44,414 bases of DNA from Candidatus Binatus sp. (GCF_036567905.1 NZ_DATCTO010000067.1:1-44414); one strand, 5' to 3'; shown: positions 17,337 to 26,158, counted from the first letter of the stretch. Program-made: numbers and translations. The notes: a model not told the origin generated them from the letters alone.

Positions 17337-18179
17337 ATGAGTTCCGATGCTTCAGATTCCGGCGAGCCTGCGTCGCGCAACTCAGCGGGCGTCGATACGC
17401 ACGAGTTTTTCCTTCCCGGCGCGGGCGTGAGCGCGCTGCTGATCCACGGTCTGACTGGAACTCCATACGAGATGCGCTACCTCGGCGAGCGGCTGGCGGC
17501 GCGCGGCGTACGCGTGCGAGGCGTCCGGCTGGCGGGTCACGCCGCAACGCCCGAGGAGTTGGGGGCGGCAGGCTACGACAACTGGTATGAAAGCGTGGTC
17601 AACGGCCTGGAGGAGCTGCGGCAGTACGGCGAGCCCAACGTGGTGGTGGGACTGTCCGCGGGAGCGGTGCTGGCGGCGCGGCTGGCCGCCGATCAGGGCG
17701 AGGCGGTCGCGGGAGTCGCGATGCTGGCGCCGGGGTTTTTTCTGCCGGCCGCAACGACCCTCATGCTGCGGGGCGTGCGCGGGATACTCGGTTCGTTCGT
17801 GGACCGGATCTACCTGCTCAATCCGGGTGAGTCGGATATCCACGATGCGGCTGCGCGGTCGATCCATCCCAGCTGCCGGCTGATGCCCTTGTCGGCGCCG
17901 ATGAAGCTGCTCGATTTGTCCGCGCTGGTGAAGCCGATGCTGGCGCGGATCGCGCAGCCTGCGCTGGTGATGCACGCCAGGCGCGATCACACGTGCCCGA
18001 TGCGCAAAAATGTCGACTACGTGATGAAACATCTCGGTGGTCCCGAGAAACGCGCGGTCGAGCTCGAGGAGAGCTACCACGTGATTACCGTGGACAGCGA
18101 GAAAGAGCGGGTCGCCGCCGAGGTGAGCGAATTCGTCGAGCGGTTTCGCGTCGCGCCGCAAAAGCGCGCGGCGGGCTAG
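17337..18179 (+). CDS. alpha/beta-hydrolase, carboxylesterase/monoacylglycerol lipase-like
   Basis: A 280-residue cytosolic hydrolase. The oxyanion region is ALLIHGLTGTPYEMRYLGERLA, the nucleophile serine is in VVVGLSAGAVLAA (GLSAG), the acid is the Asp in MHARRDHTCP, and the catalytic His is in EESYHVITVD. The cap and spacing resemble Est30-type thermophilic carboxylesterases. The natural substrate is unknown; short acyl esters or monoglycerides are likely from the family. AAGGAG at the stop codon of the ppiD-like gene (17303-17308) suggests coupling, although it is far from the chosen ATG. The frame is open for 60 residues further up inside the previous gene, which I treat as spurious. Confidence 0.85.
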   Translation: MSSDASDSGEPASRNSAGVDTHEFFLPGAGVSALLIHGLTGTPYEMRYLGERLAARGVRVRGVRLAGHAATPEELGAAGYDNWYESVVNGLEELRQYGEPNVVVGLSAGAVLAARLAADQGEAVAGVAMLAPGFFLPAATTLMLRGVRGILGSFVDRIYLLNPGESDIHDAAARSIHPSCRLMPLSAPMKLLDLSALVKPMLARIAQPALVMHARRDHTCPMRKNVDYVMKHLGGPEKRAVELEESYHVITVDSEKERVAAEVSEFVERFRVAPQKRAAG

Positions 18180-18200
18180 AGTCGCACGGCGCGCGCCGGG

Positions 18201-18521
18201 TCAGCTCTGTGCGTCGTAAAATTCTTCGAGCAGGTACTTCACGTCGGGACGGCCGAGCACCTCGATGAAGCAGATCTCGTCGTCGGCGTTCAAATCGATG
18301 ATGACCTGACCTTCCATCGATTGCAGCTCGACATAGTTGGCGACCTTGACTTCGACGGCGGTCGCGAAGCTCGCACAATTCTCGTCGCCACAGTCGCAGA
18401 TCGACTCGATTCTCAGAGCGCGCAGCTTGGATTCCAGCGGATCGGCGCCCTGTTGCTTGAGCAGATAAACCATCTCCTCGAGCAGGTCGGGCAATACGTC
18501 GTTCATCATCGGTGCAGCCAT
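18201..18521 (-). CDS. small acidic protein, DUF2283-like fold suspected
   Basis: 106 residues, unrecognised. An N-terminal helix (NDVLPDLLEEMVYLLKQQG) is followed by two cysteines in ICDCGDENCAS and a strand pair ending QVIIDLNADDEICFIEVLG. The last piece resembles the VxIDLDxxGxIvGIEIL pattern of DUF2283 proteins, though that family is otherwise different. The three closely spaced cysteines (CxCxxxxC) could bind a metal. It is convergent with the hydrolase gene. Function unknown. Confidence 0.55.
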   Translation of the reverse strand: MAAPMMNDVLPDLLEEMVYLLKQQGADPLESKLRALRIESICDCGDENCASFATAVEVKVANYVELQSMEGQVIIDLNADDEICFIEVLGRPDVKYLLEEFYDAQS

Positions 18522-18558
18522 GGCTTTTCAAGGGTAGTGGAATCGGCACGCGGATTCC

Positions 18559-18590
18559 AAGTGAAAAGTGAAAAGTGCAAAGTGCAAATC
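18559..18590. repeat. short purine-rich tandem repeat (GTGAAAA/GTGCAAA type)
   Basis: Four imperfect 8-bp units of the form AAGTGAAA, AAGTGAAA, AAGTGCAA, AAGTGCAA lie between the small acidic gene and trxA. A similar purine-rich run is at 35598-35640. Role unknown; simple-sequence drift is possible. Confidence 0.6.
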
Positions 18591-18647
18591 GGCGCGCGCA
18601 AAACGATTGGCGCTCGCCACCCCCCAAGCGATCGCGCCTCACCTGCC

Positions 18648-18676
18648 TTGACTGGGTACCCGGCCGTACTTATGTT
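18648..18676 (+). promoter_or_regulatory. sigma-70-type promoter of trxA
   Basis: TTGACT (18648-18653), a 17-bp spacer and TATGTT (18671-18676) stand 36 bp before the trxA ATG. An AGGAG ribosome-binding site (18698-18702) is correctly spaced. Confidence 0.7.
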
Positions 18677-18712
18677 CAAATTGCGACCTAACGCAGCAGG
18701 AGATAAGTCCCG

Positions 18713-19045
18713 ATGTCCAGCGACAAAATCGTTCACGTTACCGACGCGAGCTTCGACCAGGAAGTTCTGAAGTCATCCACTCCTGTTTTGATCGATTTCT
18801 GGGCGCCGTGGTGCGGACCATGCCGCACGATTGCGCCGATCCTCGAGGATCTTGCGGGCGAGTACTCGGGGCGTCTCAAAATCGTGAAGATCAACGTTGA
18901 CGACAATCCGCAGACGCCGGGACGCTACGGCGTCAGGGGCATCCCCAACCTGCTGATCATCAAGGGCGGCCAGGTCAAGGAACAAATCATCGGCGCGGTG
19001 CCCAAGGGCAGACTGGTCCAGGCCGTGGACAGCGCCATCGCATAA
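18713..19045 (+). CDS. trxA: thioredoxin
   Basis: 110 residues, the full thioredoxin fold, with the redox motif WCGPC (C34, C37) in FWAPWCGPCRTIAPIL and the IPNLLIIKGG segment where the cis-proline follows Ile. It reduces disulfides in the cytosol and would supply electrons to peroxiredoxins and to the APS reductase encoded further along (21.8 kb). The start is fixed by AGGAG at 18698-18702 and by its own promoter. Monocistronic, convergent with cvpA. Confidence 0.96.
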   Translation: MSSDKIVHVTDASFDQEVLKSSTPVLIDFWAPWCGPCRTIAPILEDLAGEYSGRLKIVKINVDDNPQTPGRYGVRGIPNLLIIKGGQVKEQIIGAVPKGRLVQAVDSAIA

Positions 19046-19074
19046 GCGCTAACAGCGAAAGCGAAATTCCCCGA

Positions 19075-19680
19075 TCATTTGGTGGAGGGCGAGGGCGACG
19101 TAGCCGGCGACGGCGCGGAGTTCGCGCCCTTCATCGCATTCTGGACCCAGTATTTCATCAGGTCATCGCGATTGCGCTCGTAGGCGAGTCGCGCGTCGCC
19201 GGGGATGTATCCCACCAGCATCTCGTTGTAGGCCAGCAGCATCGGCACCAGTTGCGAGTTGCGCAGGATAGCCGCGTCGGGCGGCAACACGGCCGCCATC
19301 AGCATCACGGCCAGACCCGCAAAGACCGCCGCGATTCCCGCGCCTAGGAGCGCGCCGGCGAGGCGATCCAGCGGGCTCAGGTGAACGATCTGCATCAGCC
19401 GGATCGCCGACGAGCCGATTATTTCCACCGCCGTGAAGATTAAAGCGAAGATCGCGAGGTAGCCAATTACCGCGCCGACTGCGTGCGAGGATCCGAACTG
19501 CGCCTCGGCGAGCGCCCCGGCCTTGGTGTAATAGAGCGACGCGAAATAGACGGCTGCCGCCAGCGCCACCACCGACGTCACCATCCTGAGTGCGCCCCTT
19601 TGCAGTCCGTAGATTGCCCCGACCGCGAACACCGCGATCGCAACGTAGTCGAGCCCGTTGAGTCCGTTCAGCCCGTTCAT
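19075..19680 (-). CDS. cvpA: CvpA-family membrane protein
   Basis: 201 residues with four hydrophobic segments, beginning with LNGLDYVAIAVFAVGAIYGLQ and the YGLQRGALRMV motif typical of CvpA proteins, then the conserved RLMQIVHLSPLDRLAGALLGAG region. CvpA proteins are needed for colicin V production and for envelope/bile resistance in enterobacteria; the molecular role is unclear. The C-terminus is a soluble helix (about 160-185) with a Pro/Ser tail. The N-terminal MNGLNGLNGLD is a tandem NGL repeat, so the precise start could be any of these Met/Leu codons. Confidence 0.85.
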   Translation of the reverse strand: MNGLNGLNGLDYVAIAVFAVGAIYGLQRGALRMVTSVVALAAAVYFASLYYTKAGALAEAQFGSSHAVGAVIGYLAIFALIFTAVEIIGSSAIRLMQIVHLSPLDRLAGALLGAGIAAVFAGLAVMLMAAVLPPDAAILRNSQLVPMLLAYNEMLVGYIPGDARLAYERNRDDLMKYWVQNAMKGANSAPSPATSPSPSTK

Positions 19681-19777
19681 CCGCCGCCTTCCCCGCTATC
19701 GAGCCTAGCTGATGAACGCAAAGCGCGCGACGCGTCCACGCTCCTGTACTTGTGCGGCGATATGCTTAAATGGGCCC

Positions 19778-21076
19778 ATGGCGCGAGTTTATATCGAAGA
19801 ACTGTCGCATCACGCGGGAAACGAAGTCACGCTCAAGGGCTGGCTTGCGGGCAAGCGCTCGAGTGGCAGGATACATTTTCTCCAGGTGCGCGACGGCACC
19901 GGGCTATGCCAGTGCGTGGCGTCGCTCGCCGATCTCGGCGCGGATCGTTTCGCGGCGGCGGATCACATGGGCCAGGAAACCTCGCTCGAAGTGACCGGGA
20001 TCGTGCGCGAGGACAAGCGCGCGCCGGGCGGATTCGAGCTCACGTTGAAATCATTCGAGATCGTGTCGCCGGCGACCGACTATCCGATCACGCCCAAGGA
20101 TCACGGCGTGGCGTTTTTGCTCGACAACCGCCATCTGTGGATCCGCTCCTCGCGCCAGCACGCCATCCTGCGCATCCGCAGCGAAGTGGAATCGGCGTGC
20201 CGCGATTTTTTCCACGAGCGCGGCTTCGTCCTGTTCGACGCGCCGATTCTGACCCCGACTTCATGCGAGGGAACCACCAACCTGTTCGAGCTCGACTACT
20301 TCGGCGAGCGCAAGGCGTACCTGACGCAGAGCGGACAGCTCTACGCGGAGGCGGGCGCGCTCGCGTTCGGCAAGGTGTACTGCTTCGGCCCGGCGTTTCG
20401 CGCCGAGAAATCCAAAACCCGGCGTCATCTGACGGAATTCTGGATGGTCGAGCCCGAAGTCGCGTACTGCGACCTCGACGGCGACATGGAACTGGCCGAG
20501 CAGTTCGTGTCCTACATCGTTGGCCGCGTGCTCGAACGCCGTGGCGCCGAGCTCAAGACGCTCGAGCGCGATACGACCAAGCTGCAGTCTGCGGCGCAGC
20601 TTCCATATCCGCGCATCAGCTACGACGAAGCGATCGAGCGGCTGAAAAAGAAAGGCGTCGCGGTCAACTGGGGCGACGACTTCGGCGGCGACGAGGAAAC
20701 CGCGCTGTCCGAGGAATTCGATCGACCCGTGATGGTGCATCGCTACCCGACCGCGTGCAAGGCGTTCTACATGAAGCAGGATCCCGCGCGTCCCGACGTC
20801 GCGCTATGCGTCGATATGCTCGCGCCGGAGGGCCACGGCGAGATAATAGGCGGCGGCCAGCGCGAGGATGACTACGAAACGCTGCGCGCCAGGATTGCGT
20901 CGCACGGGATGGCGCTTGCGCCCTTCGAATGGTACCTCGATCTGCGCCGCTACGGCTCGGTGCCGCACGCGGGCTTCGGCATGGGCATCGAGCGCATGAC
21001 CGGATGGCTATGCGGGATTCATCATATCCGCGAGACGGTGCCATTCCCGCGTCTGATGGAGCGACTGGAACCGTAG
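19778..21076 (+). CDS. asnS: asparaginyl-tRNA synthetase
   Basis: 432 residues, a class IIb aminoacyl-tRNA synthetase. The N-terminal OB-fold anticodon-binding domain (about 1-105; [24 protein letters not shown]) is followed by the catalytic core with motif 2 ([21 protein letters not shown] region, AsnRS-type) and motif 3 ([13 protein letters not shown]) near residue 405. The [15 protein letters not shown] block separates AsnRS from AspRS. The ATG at 19778 starts the OB fold; the frame is open 22 codons further upstream without support. Direct charging of tRNA-Asn is thus possible, independent of the GatCAB route. A cluster of dispersed repeats follows the stop codon. Confidence 0.95.
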   Translation: MARVYIEELSHHAGNEVTLKGWLAGKRSSGRIHFLQVRDGTGLCQCVASLADLGADRFAAADHMGQETSLEVTGIVREDKRAPGGFELTLKSFEIVSPATDYPITPKDHGVAFLLDNRHLWIRSSRQHAILRIRSEVESACRDFFHERGFVLFDAPILTPTSCEGTTNLFELDYFGERKAYLTQSGQLYAEAGALAFGKVYCFGPAFRAEKSKTRRHLTEFWMVEPEVAYCDLDGDMELAEQFVSYIVGRVLERRGAELKTLERDTTKLQSAAQLPYPRISYDEAIERLKKKGVAVNWGDDFGGDEETALSEEFDRPVMVHRYPTACKAFYMKQDPARPDVALCVDMLAPEGHGEIIGGGQREDDYETLRARIASHGMALAPFEWYLDLRRYGSVPHAGFGMGIERMTGWLCGIHHIRETVPFPRLMERLEP

Positions 21077-21108
21077 CGAGCGTTGTGGATGGGGACGCGC
21101 TTGCGCGC

Positions 21109-21258
21109 GAGATCCTTCGCATAGCTCAAGATGACGGGAAGGGGATTCAGGGATAAAGATCCGGGGTCCCTCGGCTTCGCTCGGGATGACACCAAAAAGA
21201 TGGGACCGTTCCGTGTCATTCTGAGCGGAAGCTGCTGTGAGCCGAAGAATCTCGACGG
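21109..21258. repeat. cluster of three copies of a dispersed palindromic-type repeat
   Basis: Three related copies lie between asnS and the next gene. One (21109-21135) and a second (21158-21190) are in reverse orientation, and the third (21215-21258) is forward. The forward form reads GTCATTCTGAGCGG, then GAAGAATCTCGACGG. Opposite orientations mean transcripts can fold into a long hairpin, as with REP/BIME elements. A fourth copy is at 34693-34733. Confidence 0.75.
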
Positions 21259-21294
21259 ACGCTCTGGCGTCCATTGTCTATCGCATGACGACAG

Positions 21295-21789
21295 CTAGCG
21301 GCCGAGATCCACTTCCAGGCTTTCGACGCGGACGCCGGCTTGCTCGAAGCGAATCACCAGCTGGCATCCGCTGGTCTTGAGCGTGAGCGCGTAGGCGCCA
21401 GGGCTCCGCTGGGTGGACGTAATCTGCTCGACCGTTTGGCCCTTAAGCGTTGCCAGCGCTTTGTTGAGTTCGGCTAGCGACTGGGCTACTTCGCGGCCGC
21501 GCGGCGTCTTCATGAACAGTGCGTTGAACGATAGCTCCGCGCCGGGACCGAACAGCCGCCTGACGCGGCCGCTGGTCAGCGCGACCTCGACGATCGCACC
21601 GAGTCTTAGCTGTAGGTCTGTCGGAATTTCGAGCGACTCGATCGCCGACTTGAGCGCGAGATAGACTTCGCGCGCCTGTGGATCGATTGTCGCGTCGAGG
21701 AACGCCTGAATTTGCGCAATGAGGATGTCGCGCTGGAGACTATCGAGTGTTATCGATTCGCCCGCCTTGGGCTGGTCGCCGCTCGCCAT
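21295..21789 (-). CDS. hypothetical protein, mixed helix/strand
   Basis: 164 residues, not recognised. The N-terminal half is helical (SLQRDILIAQIQAFLDATI, EVYLALKSAIESLEIP), and the end forms strands (AYALTLKTSGCQLVIRFEQ, VRVESLEVDLGR). There is no signal peptide or membrane helix. It lies 6 bp downstream of cysH on the same strand and is probably co-transcribed with the sulfur genes, but nothing in the sequence links it to sulfur metabolism. Confidence 0.6.
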   Translation of the reverse strand: MASGDQPKAGESITLDSLQRDILIAQIQAFLDATIDPQAREVYLALKSAIESLEIPTDLQLRLGAIVEVALTSGRVRRLFGPGAELSFNALFMKTPRGREVAQSLAELNKALATLKGQTVEQITSTQRSPGAYALTLKTSGCQLVIRFEQAGVRVESLEVDLGR

Positions 21790-21795
21790 CGCCGT

Positions 21796-22623
21796 TTACG
21801 ATTTGTGTCCGCCGTCGTCGTGACCGAGCAACGCCGCCAGCTCGTGCTCGAAGCCGCCCGTCTCGATCGCGCAATGCATCCCGCATTCCTTCGGCGCGCC
21901 CGTCTCCCACCACCACCTGCCCGCGCGGGCGTCCTGGCCCTCGCCGACGGCGCGCGTGCATGGCGCGCACCCGATCGACTTGTAGCCCTTGTCGTAGAGC
22001 GCGTTGTACGGCACGTTGTTGGCGCGGATGTAATCCCAGACCTCGCCTTCAGTCCAGTCGGCCAAAGGCGCGAGCTTCACGATGCCGCCGTGGTCATGAT
22101 CGATTTCAACTTTGCGGATGTTCGAGCGCGTCGCCCACTGATCGCGGCGCAGTCCCGTCACCCACGCGCCGTAATTCATGAGCGCGCGGCGCAGCGGCAG
22201 CACCTTGCGCACCTGGCAGCATAGCAGGCGCAGGTTGACGTCGTTGTAGAAAAGATTGTTGCCGTGCCTGGTGACCATCTGCTGCACGACTGAGGTATCG
22301 GGCATGAAAACTTCAACCTTGATTCCGTAGCGCTGGCGATACTTGTCAATCAGGTCGTAGGTCTCCTGCGGCATCCGGCCCGTATCGATCGTAAACACGC
22401 GGATGTTGGGATCAATTTTGTGCGCCATGTCGATCAGCGCGCAGCCGTCGGCCTGGAAGCTGCAGCAAATCGCCAGCTCTTGGCCGAACCGATCGATAGC
22501 CCAGGCCAGGACTTCTTGCGGCTCCTTGTCGTCGAGCTCGACGGCGGCTTCGCCCGCCTCGAGTTCGTCCATGATGAAGCTCAGTTCGGGTTGTTCGATT
22601 TGCACTCGCGCTACTGCGGCCAT
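21796..22623 (-). CDS. cysH: assimilatory adenylyl-sulfate (APS) reductase, 4Fe-4S type
   Basis: A PAPS-reductase-fold enzyme that reduces adenylyl sulfate to sulfite with thioredoxin. With the ATG at 22623 it has 275 residues. Cluster cysteines are the pair C135-C136 in LCCQVRK and C219-x-x-C222 in IGCAPC, which marks the iron-sulfur form that prefers APS. The catalytic cysteine is C247 in the ECGMHC end motif. The nucleotide-binding SFQADGCALIDMA segment is near residue 55. I prefer 22623 because AAGGA lies just upstream and it avoids overlap. A longer frame from 22689 would overlap the sulfite reductase gene by 38 bp. It is the second gene of the sulfur operon; no ATP sulfurylase gene is in the window. 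Confidence 0.93.
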   Translation of the reverse strand: MAAVARVQIEQPELSFIMDELEAGEAAVELDDKEPQEVLAWAIDRFGQELAICCSFQADGCALIDMAHKIDPNIRVFTIDTGRMPQETYDLIDKYRQRYGIKVEVFMPDTSVVQQMVTRHGNNLFYNDVNLRLLCCQVRKVLPLRRALMNYGAWVTGLRRDQWATRSNIRKVEIDHDHGGIVKLAPLADWTEGEVWDYIRANNVPYNALYDKGYKSIGCAPCTRAVGEGQDARAGRWWWETGAPKECGMHCAIETGGFEHELAALLGHDDGGHKS

Positions 22624-22651
22624 GACAGAGTCCTTGGGGCGATTACCCGGT

Positions 22652-24274
22652 TCAGGCGGCGGCGACATCGGCGCCGCTTGCGTCTCCACTTGCGATTGAA
22701 ATCAGGTCAGCGTCGGGGGTGCGCACGCAAAAATGGGTGAAGGTCTCGTTGGCGTTGCGCCGTTCGAGGTAAGTCCCGAACAGCCGCGACACGTAGTCTT
22801 CGACCATCGCGGACGGCACGCGGCGTATAATCGGCTTGCCGATCGCCGCGTCCTTGCCCAGCCCGCCGCGCAATATAATGTCGAAAGCCTCGAGCGGCTC
22901 GCCCGCGGGGCCGCGGCCGGTGGTGCCCTGCAACCCGATATCGCCGGTCCAGTGCTGCGCGCACGCATGCGGGCATCCGTCGAGATTCAGCTTGAGACCG
23001 CCGACCTGCTCGCCGAACTGATTCACCAGCCGCTCGATGATTGTCGCGAGCTTGGTCTTGGTCGGGGTGACGGCGTAGTTGCAATGCGGGTCGCCGATGC
23101 ATCCGATCGACGACGCGTAGAGGCCGTTGGCATTGAGCGGGAAACCGATCGCGCCAACTTGCGCGATCACGTCGTCGAGCTGCGCGGCCGGAATCCCGGT
23201 GATGATGAAATTCTGGCGGCGCGTGAGACGGATGTCGCCGCCGAACGAGGCGGTGAGCGCCGCAATCTCGCGCATCTGCCGCCCGCTCATCAGGCCCAGG
23301 TAAACCGGAAAGCCAACGTAGTTGAGTCCGGGCTGTTTCTGCTCGCGGACGCCCATGTGATCGCTCTCGGTCTCGGGGATCGGCACGGCGGCGAGATCCT
23401 CGAGCGCGAAGCCGAGCCGCGCTTCGACCAGCCGGCGAAATTCCTCGGGCCCGTAATCGTCGATCATGAACTTGAGCCGCGCCTTGACCCGCGAGATTCG
23501 GTACTCGGTCGTCCCCTTCCACACGTCGATGATCGCGCGCATCACCGGCATCGCCTGCTCGCGCGTGATGAACACGCCCAGATGCCGCGACAGGCGCGGC
23601 GTGGACGACTGACCGCCGCCGACGCGCACCGCAAAACCCTCGCGCCCGTCCTTCACCATCCCGATCAGCGCGACGCAGTTGATCTCGGGAGCGTTGCACT
23701 GATGCCGGCATGCGGCGATGGATATCTTGTGCTTGCGCGGCAGGTCCGAGTATTCGCGATTGCCATAGAAAAATCCCGCGGTCTCGGCGACCAGCGGCGT
23801 CACGTCGAAAACTTCGTCCCGATCCACGCCTGCGACCGGGCATCCCGTGATGTTGCGCACCACGTCGCCGCATCCGCCCATGGTCGTCAGCCCGGCGCGC
23901 TTGAGCTTCTCCAGAATCTCGGGGAACTTGTCGAGCGTGATGTAATGAAGCTGGAAATTCTGGCGCGTGGTCAGCTCGCCCTGATCGCGCCCGTAGGTCT
24001 CGGAGATTTCACCGATTGCCCGCAGCCCCTCGGCGCTCAGGATGCCGCTGGGGATTTTCACCCGCATCATGAACGTTCCGATCTTCGGCTTGTCATGGTA
24101 CATGCCGAACCACTGGAGCCGCACGATATCTTCCTCGGGAAGTTTTTCGTACGAGGTCTGCGCCAGCCGGTCCCATTGACCCGCCAGCTCGGTCGGAAAC
24201 AGCTCGTGCTTGAGGCGCTCGACTGAATTGCGCTTCAACACCATTTCCCAACCCGGCGCCTCTCTCTTCGGCAC
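22652..24274 (-). CDS. siroheme/4Fe-4S sulfite (or nitrite) reductase
   Basis: 540 residues from the GTG at 24274, with two ferredoxin-like half-domains and two siroheme/cluster-binding halves. The cluster-siroheme ligands are C392 and C398 (IGCIGDPHCNYA) and C434 and C438 (DGCPHACAQH), the Cx5C...Cx3C pattern. RQNFQLHY and RRQNFIITG are the paired family motifs. It should reduce sulfite to sulfide with six electrons, probably from ferredoxin; pairing with APS reductase favours sulfite over nitrite. The GTG has AGGAG nine bases upstream. The frame is open to a TTG at 24298, but that codon directly abuts the -10 box (24299-24304) and so precedes the likely transcription start. Confidence 0.9.
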   Translation of the reverse strand: MPKREAPGWEMVLKRNSVERLKHELFPTELAGQWDRLAQTSYEKLPEEDIVRLQWFGMYHDKPKIGTFMMRVKIPSGILSAEGLRAIGEISETYGRDQGELTTRQNFQLHYITLDKFPEILEKLKRAGLTTMGGCGDVVRNITGCPVAGVDRDEVFDVTPLVAETAGFFYGNREYSDLPRKHKISIAACRHQCNAPEINCVALIGMVKDGREGFAVRVGGGQSSTPRLSRHLGVFITREQAMPVMRAIIDVWKGTTEYRISRVKARLKFMIDDYGPEEFRRLVEARLGFALEDLAAVPIPETESDHMGVREQKQPGLNYVGFPVYLGLMSGRQMREIAALTASFGGDIRLTRRQNFIITGIPAAQLDDVIAQVGAIGFPLNANGLYASSIGCIGDPHCNYAVTPTKTKLATIIERLVNQFGEQVGGLKLNLDGCPHACAQHWTGDIGLQGTTGRGPAGEPLEAFDIILRGGLGKDAAIGKPIIRRVPSAMVEDYVSRLFGTYLERRNANETFTHFCVRTPDADLISIASGDASGADVAAA

Positions 24275-24298
24275 TGCTCGAATCTCCTGCGGAGACAA

Positions 24299-24344
24299 AA
24301 GATAACTTAGGTTACTGACTTAGTCAATTAAGTAGATGACTAAG
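24299..24344 (-). promoter_or_regulatory. sulfite reductase promoter overlapped by a CTTAG-type operator
   Basis: On the minus strand the -35 TTGACT (24322-24327), a 17-bp spacer and the -10 TATCTT (24299-24304) form a near-consensus promoter. A perfect dyad CTTAGTC (24319-24325)/GACTAAG (24338-24344) with a 12-bp loop covers the -35. A third CTTAG half-site is in the spacer (24306-24310), 13 bp from the next. The region is shared with the divergent Rrf2 gene. Confidence 0.7.
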
Positions 24345-24409
24345 CCAGTTGCCTATTCCACAGATTGACCTGTTATGCTAACAATAGAGCGCAGAGAGTT
24401 GCGGAAAAA

Positions 24410-24844
24410 ATGAAGTTCGGCGTCGGCGTTGACTATTCCTTGAAGGCCCTTCTGCTACTGGCGGAGCGTTATCCTACGACTTTGCCGGTTCGAGTCGAGG
24501 AAATAGCAGAGGCCCAGAACATCCCCGAAAACTACCTGCGCCGACTCCTGATCGAGCTCAAGCGCGGCGGTCTGGTCGCCAGCCAGAAAGGGCCCAGCGG
24601 CGGATACATGCTGGCCAAGGCGCCGGCGCGAATCACGATGGCGGAGGTGGTGGAAATAATCGAAGGCGACTACACCCCGGTCGAATGCCTGGAGGAAAGT
24701 TCGTCGATGTGTCCGCGCGATCAGTCGTGCGCGATGCGCGACGTATGGAGCGAGGTCCGCGACTCCGTCAACGGCATCCTGCGCCGAGTGACGCTGCAAG
24801 CGCTGTCGGAAAAGCGCAAGCACGCAATCAACTACAGCATCTAG
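24410..24844 (+). CDS. Rrf2-family transcriptional regulator, probably of the sulfur operon
   Basis: 144 residues. The N-terminal winged helix reads GVGVDYSLKALLLLAERYP, then the recognition region IPENYLRRLLIELKRGGLV and the wing SQKGPSGGYMLA. The C-terminal part has three cysteines, C93, C101 and C107, in a spacing close to but not identical with IscR, so an iron-sulfur cluster or thiol sensing is possible. The ATG at 24410 begins the domain; a 15-codon upstream extension is unsupported. It is divergent from sulfite reductase with 135 bp between the starts, and the operator candidate lies there. Control of sulfide/cysteine supply, and of its own gene, is inferred from position and family (CymR, IscR). 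Confidence 0.85.
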   Translation: MKFGVGVDYSLKALLLLAERYPTTLPVRVEEIAEAQNIPENYLRRLLIELKRGGLVASQKGPSGGYMLAKAPARITMAEVVEIIEGDYTPVECLEESSSMCPRDQSCAMRDVWSEVRDSVNGILRRVTLQALSEKRKHAINYSI

Positions 24845-24856
24845 AACGTCGCTTGC

Positions 24857-25843
24857 TCACACGTGCGCGAGGACCTTCTCCCGCAGCTTGCGTATCAGCT
24901 TTTCGTCCTGCGCGACCTCGCCGGTAAAGATAATCTGCGACGTGCCCCAGTCCTTGGCGCGCCGCTTCAGCTCGACGATGCATTCCTCCGGCGTTCCGAT
25001 CAGCATCATCGGCGAAGCCAGTATCCCGTCGGCGGTCTGGCCAAACATCGGCGCCATCATCTCGGCGGTCTTGCGGGTGGCCTCGCGCGAGTCCGAAATA
25101 ATCGTCGAAAAAATGAAGTTGCTGACGCGGATGGCGTCGGGTTTACGGCCCAGCCGCTTGGCTTCGTCGCGGACGAAGCGCACCTTCTCGCGCAACGAGT
25201 CGTCGGTGGTGCGCTTCACGACCTCCATCGAGATGTGTCCGCGCTTGCCCGCATCCGGAATGATGTTGATGTAGTCCGCGTACTTGGCCGCCAGCCGCAG
25301 CAGACCTTTGCCCCCGCCACCAAGGATTATCGGCGGATGCGGCTGCTGTATCGGCTTGGGCCACATGATCGCATCTTTGAACTTGTAGAATTCACCGTCG
25401 AAAGTCGTGCGCTCGTTGGTCCACAGCGACAGGATGCAGGTCATCGCTTCGTCGAGCATCCGCAGCCGCTCGGTGATCGGCGGGAACGCAATCCCGCTCA
25501 TCTTGAATTCCGTCTCGGTCCATCCGGTGCCGAGTCCGGCGACGAGCCGGCCGCCGCTCAGCCGGTCCAGCGTCATCAGGCTCTGCGCCGTGATTGCAGG
25601 ATGACGAAACAAATTGCACAGCACGAGATGGCCGACGCGAATCTTCTTCGTGGCTTCGATCACGGCCGCGGCCATCACGATATGGTCATACGCCAGCGAC
25701 TTCGGATCGTATTGCCGCTCCGGACCTTCGTTAACGAGATGGTCGGGAAACACGATCAGGTCGTAGCCGAGCGCCTCCGCGGCTTGCGCGTTGGCCCGAT
25801 ACTGGGCCGGCTCCATGTTGCCAAGCTGAATTCCAAACTCCAT
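24857..25843 (-). CDS. LLM-class flavin/F420-dependent oxidoreductase
   Basis: 328 residues with a luciferase-like TIM barrel. It begins MEFGIQLGNMEP, with the family blocks IRVGHLVLCNLFRHPAITAQ, the LDRLSGGRLVAGLGTGWTETEF region (about 94-115) and PPIILGGGGKGLLRLAAKYADYIN (about 172-195, in family order). The last part includes IGTPEECIVELKRR, the TIGR03619-type end. Members use FMN or F420 to oxidise alcohols or add oxygen; the substrate cannot be predicted. This type is common where F420 is made, but no F420 biosynthesis gene is in the window. Convergent with the Rrf2 gene, 12 bp away. Confidence 0.85.
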   Translation of the reverse strand: MEFGIQLGNMEPAQYRANAQAAEALGYDLIVFPDHLVNEGPERQYDPKSLAYDHIVMAAAVIEATKKIRVGHLVLCNLFRHPAITAQSLMTLDRLSGGRLVAGLGTGWTETEFKMSGIAFPPITERLRMLDEAMTCILSLWTNERTTFDGEFYKFKDAIMWPKPIQQPHPPIILGGGGKGLLRLAAKYADYINIIPDAGKRGHISMEVVKRTTDDSLREKVRFVRDEAKRLGRKPDAIRVSNFIFSTIISDSREATRKTAEMMAPMFGQTADGILASPMMLIGTPEECIVELKRRAKDWGTSQIIFTGEVAQDEKLIRKLREKVLAHV

Positions 25844-26158
25844 TTGTACCTCTCAAAAAACCGGGATTTGAGCCGGCTAGGTTAGCAAACCGGCCAGCAT
25901 TCAAGAAATCCAATCGAGGGGGACCGTTTGCGCTCTCTCCAACGCGCGACGCGCCGTGTCCTTGGTGAAAATTGCGGCACATTCCCTCGTGCTTGACCAG
26001 GCGACGCGTCCGCGTTGCCGGAAATCAGGACAGCGCATTGGCCAGTTTTGGCAGTTATTTTCACTCTTACGCGGGCGGCTGCCGCATCAGTGCGCAAGCC
26101 GTTGACTGCCGTACCGCGCAGGTGCCTACAAAATCATCAAATCAGTCATTAGAAATCA

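Noticed and set aside
22733..24226. 497-codon plus-strand frame opposite sulfite reductase
   Set aside because: Antisense shadow with His/Asp/Arg-rich composition; the minus-strand protein carries the siroheme cysteines.
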